Positions 9,153 through 17,431 of a DNA stretch of 64,000 nt are shown here, in pieces (the stretch's first letter is position 1; each line of letters begins with the position of its first letter). Made by a program: the position numbers and the translations under genes. The stretch covers positions 62,001 through 126,000 of the forward strand of contig JACRIM010000048.1 of NCBI GenBank assembly GCA_016235815.1. The letters are read 5' to 3'. A model generated the notes under the pieces. That model was not told where the DNA came from. It did not search any database and saw only the letters and a list, made by a program, of their open reading frames with translations. The stretch is from Planctomycetota bacterium. Its GTDB lineage: Bacteria; Planctomycetota; Phycisphaerae; UBA1845; UTPLA1.

Positions 9153-10457
9153 ATGACAAGACGGCTGGCACAACTGAAGGTCATTCACGCCGTCGCACGA
9201 TGGCTGCGCCGCGCCGGCCCCGTCAAAAGCCTCATCGTCGCCGTCGCCCTGGTAAACGTCGTCTTCTTCGGCTGCATTCAGTGGACCGAAGGCACGCGCT
9301 GGGGCCAGCGACCGATCGAATCCAAACCCCCCGAAACCGTCGTCGATCGCCAGATTCGCGTCCGCCTCCTCGGCCGGCAGCCGCGCCCCAACTTCGACCT
9401 CACCGTCACATCGCCCTTCGCCATCACCGACACCGCCACCGGCAAGGCCATCCTTCCCGAGAACCCGGCCGTCGATAACGCCGCCGTCCGCCCGACCTCC
9501 ACACAAGGCCTGCAGATCGGAACGAAAACCATCCCCTCCGCCGACATCCTCATCGCCCCGATCCGCGACGCCTCGCTCGTCATCAACGGCCAAACCTATC
9601 GCGGCCAGCTTCGCATCCTCCGGCAGAACGACGGCCTCATGGTCGTGAACCATCTCGACATGGAGGCCTATCTCCGCGGAGTCCTGCGCGGCGAAATCCC
9701 GCGAAGCTTCCACGCCGAGTCCTTCAAGGCCCAGTGCGTCGCCGCCCGAACCTACGCCCTGTATCAAAAGAAGAACGCCCCCGAAAGCAAGCTCTTCGAC
9801 GTCTACGACGACGAAGGCAGCCAGATGTACGTCGGCGTGCGCGGCGAAGACGCCGTCGCCGATCGCGCCGTGCAATCCACCGTCGGCGAAGTTTGCACCT
9901 GGTTTAACGGCCAGTCGTCCGACATCTTCTGCACGTACTACTCCTCAGCCTGCGGCGGCCTCTCCCAACCCGTGCGCAATGTGAAGCCCAACGACCCCGA
10001 CGTCCCGCCCCTGCGCGGCGGCGTCGCCTGCAACGACTGCACCAATGCCAAGTTCTACCGCTGGGACCCGGTGAAGCTCACCCGCGCCGAGATCACCAAG
10101 AAACTCCTCGCCCGCTACCCATCGCTCAAGAAACTCGGCACCGTCACTGATCTCGTCCCGAAACAGACAACGTCCGACGGCCGAATCGTCCGCCTCGAAA
10201 TCGTCGGCTCCGGCGGCACAAAAGAAACCCTCGTCGGCGAAGACTTCCGCCTCGCCATGGGCGGCCGCTTCCTCAAGTCGACCAACTTCAAGATCGAACC
10301 CACCAAAGACGGCTTCACCTTCAAAAACGGCCGAGGCTTCGGCCACGGCATGGGCCTCTGCCAATACGGCATGGACGGCAAAGCCAAGAGCGGCATGGAC
10401 TACAAACAAATCCTCCAGACCTACTACCCCGGCGCGCTCGTCAAGAAGCTGTATTAA
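9153..10457 (+). CDS. SpoIID/LytB domain protein (peptidoglycan-acting, membrane-anchored)
   Basis: This 434-residue protein has an N-terminal hydrophobic segment (about residues 27-46, 'SLIVAVALVNVVFFGC') that could be a membrane anchor or a weak lipobox. The SpoIID/LytB domain spans about 160-430. Its hallmarks are the 'LDMEAYLRGVLRGEIP' motif, 'FKAQCVAARTYAL', a 'CGGLSQPV' segment and the C-terminal 'GRGFGHGMGLCQYGM'. Relatives are lytic transglycosylases or amidase enhancers acting on peptidoglycan, often on denuded glycan strands. The catalytic Glu is probably the one in 'RGEIP'. The gene stands alone between a PEP-CTERM-like gene and the abiE pair; no sporulation genes are nearby. Confidence 0.87.
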   Translation: MTRRLAQLKVIHAVARWLRRAGPVKSLIVAVALVNVVFFGCIQWTEGTRWGQRPIESKPPETVVDRQIRVRLLGRQPRPNFDLTVTSPFAITDTATGKAILPENPAVDNAAVRPTSTQGLQIGTKTIPSADILIAPIRDASLVINGQTYRGQLRILRQNDGLMVVNHLDMEAYLRGVLRGEIPRSFHAESFKAQCVAARTYALYQKKNAPESKLFDVYDDEGSQMYVGVRGEDAVADRAVQSTVGEVCTWFNGQSSDIFCTYYSSACGGLSQPVRNVKPNDPDVPPLRGGVACNDCTNAKFYRWDPVKLTRAEITKKLLARYPSLKKLGTVTDLVPKQTTSDGRIVRLEIVGSGGTKETLVGEDFRLAMGGRFLKSTNFKIEPTKDGFTFKNGRGFGHGMGLCQYGMDGKAKSGMDYKQILQTYYPGALVKKLY

Positions 10458-10660
10458 GACCGCACCGCGCGCAAGTGCGGCGCGATGTTACAGGGGGAGA
10501 GTCGCCACCTTCTTTGTCGGCAGGAGATTCTCGTTCGAGCCGAGCGCGACCCCGTCCATGCCGAGTACGGTTGTCATCGAGTCGCCGAATCCAATTTGAA
10601 GCTCCCCGAATACTCTGCCGGCCTGATAATCCCGCCCTTGTGGAGTATTGGACGGCGAAT

Positions 10661-10688
10661 GTCAAGTTTTTTAGCAATAAAACTTGAC
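10661..10688. promoter_or_regulatory. Perfect inverted repeat overlapping the abiE promoter (candidate AbiEi operator)
   Basis: GTCAAGTTTT (10661-10670) and AAAACTTGAC (10679-10688) form a perfect 10-bp inverted repeat around an 8-bp spacer. The right arm covers the first five bases of the -35 hexamer. In known AbiE systems the antitoxin AbiEi represses its own promoter through inverted repeats, so this is the likely binding site. A weaker 7-bp pair AATACTC/GAGTATT (10609-10615, 10643-10649) lies just upstream. Confidence 0.7.
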
Positions 10689-10712
10689 ACATCGTCCGGC
10701 CTTTCCCATAAT
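10684..10712 (+). promoter_or_regulatory. Sigma70-type promoter of abiEi-abiEii
   Basis: TTGACA (10684-10689), a 17-base spacer and CATAAT (10707-10712) form a near-consensus promoter. Transcription should start about 7 bases after the -10 box, at or next to the ATG at 10719, so the mRNA may be leaderless. No Shine-Dalgarno sequence precedes the ATG. Confidence 0.7.
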
Positions 10713-10718
10713 TCAAAC

Positions 10719-11459
10719 ATGGACAACAAGCCAAAATCTCCGTCAGCCGCCGCTGCCACGCTCATTCGCCGACGAATTGAGCGGGGCGGCGAGCGATTGT
10801 TGCGGCTCGACGACTTTCGCGACCTTCCCTTCGCGGCCGCCGCGCAGGCGCTTTCACGCATGGCGCGCGAAGGGGTCATTGAGCGGCTGAGCAAAGGAAT
10901 CTACTACCGCTCCCGGCCGACCACGTTTGGCAAAAGCCGTCCCAATCCTGCCGCCATCCGAAGCCTTGCGACGACACGCAATATCGTGTTCCCGTCCGGC
11001 ATCGCGGCCGCCAGTCGCCTGGGTTTCACAACGCAGAACCCGCGGCGCGAGGAACTCTCCACCACCGCGCTGAGCCTTCCGCGAAAACTTTTCGGCCAGG
11101 ATGCGTTGATCCACACGCGCCGCCCCGAGGCGTGGTCGCGGCTTCCCGCAACGGACGCGGCGATTCTTGACTTCCTGCGCAACCGTGGCAAAACAGGAGA
11201 GCTATCGCCGAAGGAGACGATCGATCGCATGAAAAAACTCCTTGCAGAGCCGGGCCGCTACGCGCGACTACTTACCATCGCAGACACCGAGCCTCCTCGC
11301 GTGCGCGCGATGCTCGGTGCGTTTGGCGAATTGCTTTGCCAATCAAATGAGAAACTCGCTCGCCTGCGGAACTCGTTGAACCCGTTCTCACGTTTTGATT
11401 TTGGGATCTTCGCCGGCTTGCCGAATGCGAAGAACTGGCAAGCCAAGAGAACGCGCTGA
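10719..11459 (+). CDS. abiEi: AbiEi-like antitoxin of a type IV toxin-antitoxin pair
   Basis: A 246-residue protein. The N-terminal winged helix-turn-helix (about 10-65) contains 'AAAQALSRMAREGVIERLSKGIYYR', in which an Arg/Lys-rich wing precedes 'GIYYR'. This is characteristic of AbiEi/DUF6088 antitoxins, which repress their own operon and neutralise AbiEii. The C-terminal part is helical and presumably carries the antitoxin activity. ATG 10719 is chosen because it sits directly after the promoter; the frame is open further upstream but that part overlaps the operator. The toxin gene starts one base after the stop codon. The pair is a probable phage-defence or stability module. Confidence 0.8.
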   Translation: MDNKPKSPSAAAATLIRRRIERGGERLLRLDDFRDLPFAAAAQALSRMAREGVIERLSKGIYYRSRPTTFGKSRPNPAAIRSLATTRNIVFPSGIAAASRLGFTTQNPRREELSTTALSLPRKLFGQDALIHTRRPEAWSRLPATDAAILDFLRNRGKTGELSPKETIDRMKKLLAEPGRYARLLTIADTEPPRVRAMLGAFGELLCQSNEKLARLRNSLNPFSRFDFGIFAGLPNAKNWQAKRTR

Positions 11460-11460
11460 C

Positions 11461-12423
11461 ATGCGACTATTCGAGCACAGGGATTTTGAGCAGGCCATAC
11501 TCCAAGCGGCGGAACACTTCCGCACCCGTGGACTACGTCCGGCCATCATCGAAAAGGACTACTACGTTACCGAGGCACTTCGCTCCATCGCCGCCGTTTC
11601 CGGCGACAAGATCATTTTCAAGGGCGGCACCAGTCTTTCTAAGGGCTGGAACTTGATTGAGCGATTCTCGGAGGACATCGACATTTTTCTCGACCCGGAG
11701 GCCTTCAATCCACCGCTGGGGAAAAACGGTATTAACCGCGAATTGAGAAATCTGCGAGACATGGTGGACCAACATCCGGCATTCACGTTTCTTCCCGAGG
11801 CCGGCAAGACGATCGGCGGCTTCGGACGCAGCGACGCGTTCTCATACGTTCAACGATTCAGCGGGCCGGGTGAAGTGCCCAACAGAATCTTGCTTGAAGC
11901 CGGTACGGCCGGCGGCCGGGAGCCGACCGAAGACGTGCAGCTTCGCTCGTATTTGTCTCAGTTCCTCAAAGAGACGCGGCACACGCTCGGAGCCGAAGAC
12001 GAGCAATCCTTTCCGATGCGGTTACTTCACTTCCGCCGCACCTTTGTCGAGAAGATGTTCGCCATTCATGCCAAAGTCGAAATCTTCAAGCGCGACGGCC
12101 GACCTATCGGCACTTACGCGCGGCACTATTACGACCTGTTCCAACTTGCCGCTCAGCCCGAAGTCCGCGCCATGCTTGGCTCCGGCGAATACGCAAAGAT
12201 CAAAGCCGACTACGACCGTGTCAGCAAAGAACACTTTGATCGTGACTACCTTCCGCCCAAAAACATGAGCTTCGCCGGAAGCGATGCCCTTTTCCCAACC
12301 GGCAACTTGCTCGCCATGATCCGTAAGGACTACGAGGCCCAATGCCAAGTCCTTTGCTTCGGAACAAACCCGTCATGGGACGACGTGCAAATGCGTTTCG
12401 CCGAACTGCAATCACTTCTATGA
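11461..12423 (+). CDS. abiEii: AbiEii/AbiGii-type nucleotidyltransferase toxin
   Basis: A 320-residue protein of the AbiEii nucleotidyltransferase family, in which the toxin transfers nucleotides and halts growth when not neutralised. The signature 'GGTSLSKGWNLIERFSEDID' at about residues 53-72 combines the GG-T/S motif with the 'EDID' acidic metal site. An early 'IIEKDYYVTEAL' and a later 'RHYYDLFQL' motif are also typical. The start ATG 11461 follows the antitoxin TGA after one base, implying translational coupling. No mobile-element genes flank the pair. Confidence 0.85.
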   Translation: MRLFEHRDFEQAILQAAEHFRTRGLRPAIIEKDYYVTEALRSIAAVSGDKIIFKGGTSLSKGWNLIERFSEDIDIFLDPEAFNPPLGKNGINRELRNLRDMVDQHPAFTFLPEAGKTIGGFGRSDAFSYVQRFSGPGEVPNRILLEAGTAGGREPTEDVQLRSYLSQFLKETRHTLGAEDEQSFPMRLLHFRRTFVEKMFAIHAKVEIFKRDGRPIGTYARHYYDLFQLAAQPEVRAMLGSGEYAKIKADYDRVSKEHFDRDYLPPKNMSFAGSDALFPTGNLLAMIRKDYEAQCQVLCFGTNPSWDDVQMRFAELQSLL

Positions 12424-12591
12424 CGCCGCCGGCGCAAAGTAACATCGCATGCCGAAACCCGCTGGACATCGCGGGCTTCGGCACATCCGACACCCCCGCT
12501 TTGCAATTGAGAGCACCCACATTCTGGCGGCGGCGAAGTGGCCGTTGCAAATGCTACATGGCGGTCCGAATGCGGTAGACTCCTCTCCGTT

Positions 12592-13722
12592 ATGGCCACC
12601 TCGCACGCCCAATACCTCGATCTCGTCTCCGGCCGAAAGCGCGGACCGTTGCAATCCCTCGCTCGCGCCCTGCTCGCACCGCCCGCCTTCGCCTATCGCG
12701 GCATCATCGCCCTGCGAAACACCTGGTACGACGCCTTCTCCTTCGCCGCCCGGCGCGCAACTCGGCCGGTCATCTCCATCGGCAACATCACCGTTGGCGG
12801 AACCGGCAAGACGCCGATGACCGCGAAGGTCGCCACTCTGCTCATCGATCGCGGCAAACGCGTCGCCATCCTCTCGCGCGGCTACAAGGGCGGATCGATC
12901 CCCTTCGATGAAGAAACGCGTGATGCCGCCGCCGCCCAATTCGCCGCCCAGAGCGATGAGGCCCGCGTGCTCAAGCGCCGCTGCCCCAGGGCACAGGTGT
13001 TCCTCAACCCCGATCGCGCCGCCTCGGCCGACGCCGCCATCGCCGATGGCGCCGACTGCCTGATCCTCGACGACGGCTTCCAGCATCGCCGCCTGGCCCG
13101 CGACCTCGACATCGTGCTGATCGACGCCACCAACCCCTTCGGTCACGGCCACATCCTGCCGCGCGGTCTCCTGCGCGAACCGCTCTCGAGCCTTCGCCGC
13201 GCCGGACTCATCGTCATCACCCGCAGTGATGAAGTCAGTGAACCGGCCTTGGCCGAGATTCGTCGTGTGGCCGACCGCGCGTCGGGCGGCAAACCGATGA
13301 TCCTCGCCGAGCAGCGAATCGACGGCTTCCTCGATGTAAAGGGGCGCGTGGTGGCAGAGGCCGACACAGCCTCGATGCAGGCCGTCATCTTCGCGGGCAT
13401 CGGCAACTTCGCCAGCTTCCGCCGCTGCGTCGAGCGAATGGGCGTCCGCGTGCTCGCCGCCTACGAATTCCCCGACCATCACTACTACACCGCCGAAGAG
13501 ATCGACGGGCTCGCCGATACCGCCGCAACGGCGGAAGCGAACGTGTTGCTCACAACTGAGAAGGACGCGGTAAAGCTGGTCGGCCGATGGAAGGATGAGC
13601 GAGCCAAACTGCTGGCGCTCAATCTCACGATTCACTTAAAAGACAGTGGCGACGCGGTGCTTCAGGAGTCAATTGAAAAGGCGCTGGCTCGCGGCACCCT
13701 CACACCGACGACTCCGCCGTAA
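12592..13722 (+). CDS. lpxK: Tetraacyldisaccharide 4'-kinase (lipid A biosynthesis)
   Basis: LpxK phosphorylates the 4' position of the tetraacyldisaccharide-1-phosphate precursor of lipid A at the inner membrane. The 376-residue protein has the family's Walker A loop 'GNITVGGTGKTPMT', the downstream 'ILSRGYKG' motif, 'DCLILDDGFQHRRLARD' and 'LPRGLLREP'. ATG 12592 gives the usual N-terminus; an in-frame ATG at 12538 would add 18 residues without similarity. It indicates an outer membrane with lipid A. The gene is convergent with rnc, and the two coding ends overlap by 23 bp. Confidence 0.93.
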   Translation: MATSHAQYLDLVSGRKRGPLQSLARALLAPPAFAYRGIIALRNTWYDAFSFAARRATRPVISIGNITVGGTGKTPMTAKVATLLIDRGKRVAILSRGYKGGSIPFDEETRDAAAAQFAAQSDEARVLKRRCPRAQVFLNPDRAASADAAIADGADCLILDDGFQHRRLARDLDIVLIDATNPFGHGHILPRGLLREPLSSLRRAGLIVITRSDEVSEPALAEIRRVADRASGGKPMILAEQRIDGFLDVKGRVVAEADTASMQAVIFAGIGNFASFRRCVERMGVRVLAAYEFPDHHYYTAEEIDGLADTAATAEANVLLTTEKDAVKLVGRWKDERAKLLALNLTIHLKDSGDAVLQESIEKALARGTLTPTTPP

Positions 13723-14410
13723 TCACCTGCAAGTCGACAAGCGCATTGTACGCGGCCTTCTGCTCGGCCTCTTTCTTGCTCGGCCCCCAGGCGCTGGTGT
13801 ATCGCCGCCCGTCAATCCGCACGGCGATCTCAAAACACTTGCTGTGATCCGGGCCTTTCTCGTCGAGCAGCTCATAAACCGGCGTCACGCCGCGCGTCTT
13901 CTGAGCGTGCTGCTGCAACTGCGACTTGAAGTTCTGCTGGTGCTCGCTCGCGACCGCCTCTTCAATGAACGGTGTCACATGCTGCAGGATGAACTCCGAC
14001 GTGCGCTCCAGCCCGCCGTCTATCGCCATCGCGGCGATCAGCGCCTCCAGCACCGCGGCCGCCAGCGACGTCGGCAGCTTGTTGCGACTGGTGATGCCGT
14101 TGCCCAAAAACAGGAACGACGGCAGATCGAGCTTCTCCGCCATCTCGGCGCAGGTCTTCCGCGAGACGACCGCCGACTTGATCTTCGTCAGTGGGCCTTC
14201 AAGCGAATCGGGATAGTTGTCGTAGAGATAGCGGCACACCACCATGCCGAGGATCGAGTCCCCAAGAAACTCCATCCGCTCGTTGCTCGCCAGCCGATTC
14301 GGCGCAACCGATGCGTGCGTCAGGGCCGCCGCAAGGAGCGAAGGATCCTTGAATTGGTAACCAATTGCCTTTTGGCAACGATCCAGCAGATCGCCGGGCG
14401 TCTCAGCCAT
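13700..14410 (-). CDS. rnc: Ribonuclease III
   Basis: RNase III cleaves double-stranded RNA in rRNA and mRNA processing. The 236-residue protein has the nuclease signature 'NERMEFLGDSILGMVV' (about 43-58) and a C-terminal dsRNA-binding domain (about 160-230, with 'GPDHSKCFEIAVRIDGR' and 'SKKEAEQKAAYNAL'). The second metal-binding segment reads 'SLAAAVLEALIAA', where the family normally has 'ILADxxEALIG'. The Glu (E. coli E117) is kept, but the Asp matching E. coli D114 is Ala. The first motif's Glu and Asp (E38/E41 and D45 region) are intact. The enzyme is probably still active, perhaps with altered metal dependence. Confidence 0.92.
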   Translation of the reverse strand: MAETPGDLLDRCQKAIGYQFKDPSLLAAALTHASVAPNRLASNERMEFLGDSILGMVVCRYLYDNYPDSLEGPLTKIKSAVVSRKTCAEMAEKLDLPSFLFLGNGITSRNKLPTSLAAAVLEALIAAMAIDGGLERTSEFILQHVTPFIEEAVASEHQQNFKSQLQQHAQKTRGVTPVYELLDEKGPDHSKCFEIAVRIDGRRYTSAWGPSKKEAEQKAAYNALVDLQVITAESSV

Positions 14411-14602
14411 GAAATGGACCTGACTCGTAACAATGCCATCAGGCCGATGGCGAAAGCCGCTCGCTGAGTCGGAGCGGGCGGTTTTCGCAATAAGCCCAGC
14501 CGATCGGAGCGACCTAAAGCCGGTCTCAAACCCCCGACAGGCAAGTTCATTATACTATCGGTCGCACCCTGACTCAACTGAACATCTCGCCGGAGACCAC
14601 TC

Positions 14603-15901
14603 ATCAATACCACCAATCCGCCACCGCTGTCACCGGAACCCGCACTGGCAGGCCCGTCTCCCCTGGATGATCTGCCGTTCCTCACCGCCGATGTCCCGCC
14701 CATTCCCGCGGCCATCAAGCGCCGTTATGAGGACTTTGCCGTCGAAGAAATCCCCGCCTACGAACCGGCCGGCGTCGGCGACCACATCTACTTCACCATC
14801 GAGAAGCAGGGACTTTCCACCATGCGCGCGGTCAGTGACATTGCCCGCGCGCTCGGCGTCGCGACGCACGACATCGGCCTCGCGGGCCTGAAGGATGCGC
14901 GAGCCGTCACCGTGCAGATGCTCAGCCTCGAACACATCGACCCCCAGCGCATCGCCGACCTCAACATCCCGCGCATCAAAGTCCTAAACGTCACCCGCCA
15001 TCGCAACAAACTGAAGATCGGCCATCTGCGCGGAAACAAATTCCGCATTCGCCTGCGCAATGTCGAGATGAAGCGCGCCGATGACGTGCGCGCCATGTGC
15101 GACATCCTCCATCGTCGCGGCGTGCCGAACTACTTCGGACAACAGCGCTTCGGCCTGCGCGGCGACACATGGGAAATCGGCCGCGCTGTCCTCCAACGCG
15201 ATCATGTCACCGCCGTCGACCTCATGCTCGGTCGACCCGGCCCGCATGACAGCGGCGACGTGCTCAAGGCCCGGCAACTCTACGAAGCCGGCAACTTCGA
15301 AGCCGCCGCGAAGGCCTGGCCCTATGGTTTCCGCGACTGCGCCCGCGCCACCCGCGCCATGGCCAAGTCGCACGGAAAGCACGTCCGCGCCTATCACGCG
15401 ATCGACCTGCGGCTGAAGAAGTTCTTCGTCAACGCCTACCAATCGCACCTGTTCAATCTCGTCCTCGCCAAGCGCATTCACGAGTTCGACCGTGTGCTCA
15501 CCGGTGACCTTGCCTACAAACACGAAAACGGCGCGGTCTTCCGCGTCGAAGACGAAGCCGCCGAGGCCCCGCGCGCCGCCGCCTTCGAAATCTCCGCCAC
15601 CGGCCCCCTCTTCGGCTTCCGAATGACCGAGCCAGAAGGCGCCCCGGGCGAAATCGAGCAAAAGGTCCTCGCCGAACAGGGCATGACCGCCGATTCCTTC
15701 CGCCCAGGTCGGGACATGAAATTCCAGGGGACGCGCAGGCCGCTCCGGTTCCGCCCCGAGGGCCTCGAAGTCGAGGCGACCGAGGACCGGTTCGGGCCTT
15801 ATCTGGAGCTTCGATTTACGCTGCCGTCCGGCTGCTACGCAACGATGCTGCTCCGGGAAATCTGCAAGTCGAGCCTGGCCGAGGGGTTGGAGGAAGAGTA
15901 G
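14603..15901 (+). CDS. truD: tRNA pseudouridine(13) synthase TruD, apparent non-standard start
   Basis: TruD converts U13 of tRNA to pseudouridine. The catalytic motif 'GLAGLKDARAVTVQ' is present (Asp near residue 98), and 'NAYQSHLFNLVLAKR' matches the conserved active-site segment. The conserved N-terminal piece 'IKRRYEDFAVEEIP' lies upstream of the first in-frame ATG (14822), so that ATG cannot be the true start. The frame opens after a TGA at 14579-14581 and contains no ATG, GTG or TTG before 14822. ATC at 14603 has GGAG 7 bases upstream and is my best guess; CTG codons at 14627, 14645 and 14663 are alternatives. Confidence 0.85.
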   Translation: MNTTNPPPLSPEPALAGPSPLDDLPFLTADVPPIPAAIKRRYEDFAVEEIPAYEPAGVGDHIYFTIEKQGLSTMRAVSDIARALGVATHDIGLAGLKDARAVTVQMLSLEHIDPQRIADLNIPRIKVLNVTRHRNKLKIGHLRGNKFRIRLRNVEMKRADDVRAMCDILHRRGVPNYFGQQRFGLRGDTWEIGRAVLQRDHVTAVDLMLGRPGPHDSGDVLKARQLYEAGNFEAAAKAWPYGFRDCARATRAMAKSHGKHVRAYHAIDLRLKKFFVNAYQSHLFNLVLAKRIHEFDRVLTGDLAYKHENGAVFRVEDEAAEAPRAAAFEISATGPLFGFRMTEPEGAPGEIEQKVLAEQGMTADSFRPGRDMKFQGTRRPLRFRPEGLEVEATEDRFGPYLELRFTLPSGCYATMLLREICKSSLAEGLEEE

Positions 15902-16089
15902 GCCGCGGCGCGTGTGAATTGTTCGACCCCGCCAAACCGCCTGCCCCAACATCCCCTGCGGGCCGTCGGCAATTTTTGCCGATCTAAGGTTGATCGGCAG
16001 GCGGAAAACTCGCATAATCCTGACCGTTGGAATGCACGAACCGGCGCGGTTCCCCGCAGTATACATCTTGCAGTCGCAGGGAGGATCAA

Positions 16090-17016
16090 ATGAGTACGGT
16101 ACGGAAACTGGTTCTACTGGGTGGGTTTTGCTCTCTCTTCGTAGTGAACACCGGATGCGTTTCGCGGGATGAATTCCTGCGAACCGAGTTCGCCCGGCGA
16201 AAGGCCGCCGAGCGCGCCGATGCGCTCGAGCGCGATCTCGCCGACGAACGCAACAAGGTGCTCGCCCTTGAGTCTGAACGCGAATCGATGAAACGCGAAC
16301 TCGATTCCAAGACAGCGCTTTATGAAACGGCCAAGGCAGAGAACGACCGCCTGACGGCCTTCGCCGACAAACTGCAGCGCCAAATGGACGAGCTGCTCAA
16401 GAAAGGCGTCGGCAACATCGAAGTCGTGCAACTCCCGCCCGAGTTGGACAAGGCCCTCAAGGAATTCGCCGCCAAGTATCCCGACATGGTCGAATACGAC
16501 GCCAAGCACGGTGCCGTCCGCTGGAAGAGCGACCTGACCTTCGCCAAGGGCAGCGACGAAGTAAAGGAAGAAGCCAAGAAGAGCCTCGCCGCTTTTGCAC
16601 AGATCGTCGGTTCATCGGCCGCAAGCAACTTCGATGTCGTCGTCGTCGGCCACACCGACAATCTGCCGATCGGCCCGATCACCGGCAAGAAGCACCCGAC
16701 AAACTGGCACCTCTCGACCCACCGCGCCATCGCCGTCATGTACACCCTCAAGCAGGGTGGCGTTGATTACCAGCGAATGGGTTGCATGGGCTACGGCGAG
16801 TTCCGACCGCGCGTGCCGAATCCGCCCCGAGGCGGCGCCGATGAGAATCGCCGCGTCGAGATCTTCCTCGTCTCCGGCAAGGACCACGTCCCCGGCATGG
16901 ACACCTCGATGTACACCAACCCCGGCAACGGCGGCATCTACGCAAAGATGAGCGACACGGAAAAGGCCGGCTCCACCAAGACGGCCAGCACCGAAGAAGA
17001 GCCGGTAAATCCGTAA
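16090..17016 (+). CDS. OmpA-family lipoprotein (peptidoglycan-associated)
   Basis: A 308-residue protein with GGGAGG upstream of ATG 16090. The N-terminal signal peptide ends in a Cys ('FVVNTGC'), an imperfect lipobox, so it is probably an outer-membrane lipoprotein. A coiled coil covers about residues 30-105 ('RKAAERADALERDLADERNK'). The C-terminal OmpA domain (about 150-275) shows 'VVVVGHTDNLPIG', 'NWHLSTHRAIAVMYTL', 'GYGEFRPRVPN' and 'ENRRVEIFL', which bind peptidoglycan diaminopimelate. It resembles the Pal/MotB-like group and probably tethers the outer membrane to the wall. A strong terminator follows. Confidence 0.88.
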   Translation: MSTVRKLVLLGGFCSLFVVNTGCVSRDEFLRTEFARRKAAERADALERDLADERNKVLALESERESMKRELDSKTALYETAKAENDRLTAFADKLQRQMDELLKKGVGNIEVVQLPPELDKALKEFAAKYPDMVEYDAKHGAVRWKSDLTFAKGSDEVKEEAKKSLAAFAQIVGSSAASNFDVVVVGHTDNLPIGPITGKKHPTNWHLSTHRAIAVMYTLKQGGVDYQRMGCMGYGEFRPRVPNPPRGGADENRRVEIFLVSGKDHVPGMDTSMYTNPGNGGIYAKMSDTEKAGSTKTASTEEEPVNP

Positions 17017-17033
17017 GACCGATTCACAACCCC

Positions 17034-17059
17034 TGTGGCATAGGCGTCTCGCCTGTGCC
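17034..17059. repeat. TGTGG-hairpin repeat
   Basis: After TGTGG (17034-17038), CATAGGCG (17039-17046) pairs with CGCCTGTG (17050-17057) around a TCT loop. One position would be a G-U wobble in RNA. It has the same architecture as the copies at 23609, 26771, 26802, 49888 and 50104. Confidence 0.6.
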
Positions 17060-17110
17060 GACGGAGTTCGAATCAGCCGATTGTTTGACGAGTAGTTGTA
17101 GTGAATCACA

Positions 17111-17146
17111 AACGCCCGGTGACAAACGTCGCCGGGCGTTTTTTTT
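17111..17146 (+). terminator. Rho-independent terminator after the OmpA-like gene
   Basis: AACGCCCGG (17111-17119) pairs with CCGGGCGTT (17132-17140) as a perfect 9-bp stem, followed by a T run to 17146. It lies 95 bases after the OmpA-like stop codon. Confidence 0.85.
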
Positions 17147-17182
17147 CTACGAGCTAATCGCTAACGATCCTTGTGGCGCCGA

Positions 17183-17377
17183 TGGAACATCCGCCTGGGT
17201 TGACTATCAGTCAGTGGGTTCCACCGGGCTCCAAAGTACACTGTAATTGCATGAGTCAATTGACACGACCACCACACCAACAGGCCGGGCTTCAGCCGGC
17301 CAGCGTTTTGCCACCAACTTCAGTTGGTGGGACCGGTCCACCACCACACTTCACACAACAGCCGGCTTCAGCCGGAC
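17183..17377. repeat. Cluster of palindromes with a CTTCAG centre
   Basis: In the non-coding stretch 17147-17431 three palindromes share a CTTCAG core but have different arms. They are at about 17283-17301 (GGCCGG arms, one bulge), 17311-17330 (CCACCAACT/AGTTGGTGG, perfect) and 17362-17375 (CCGGCT/AGCCGG, perfect). Just before them, 17188-17200 carries CATCCGCCTGGGT, also found inside an interrupted TGTGG repeat near 26736. No gene is seen here. Confidence 0.55.
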
Positions 17378-17431
17378 TTCTGATGAGAAGAAAGTTCCCT
17401 CGCCCTTCCGCAGAGTGTTACGATTCCCCCA

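Noticed and set aside
12418-13635. 405-codon minus-strand frame opposite lpxK
   Set aside because: The opposite strand has all LpxK motifs; this frame is a shadow.
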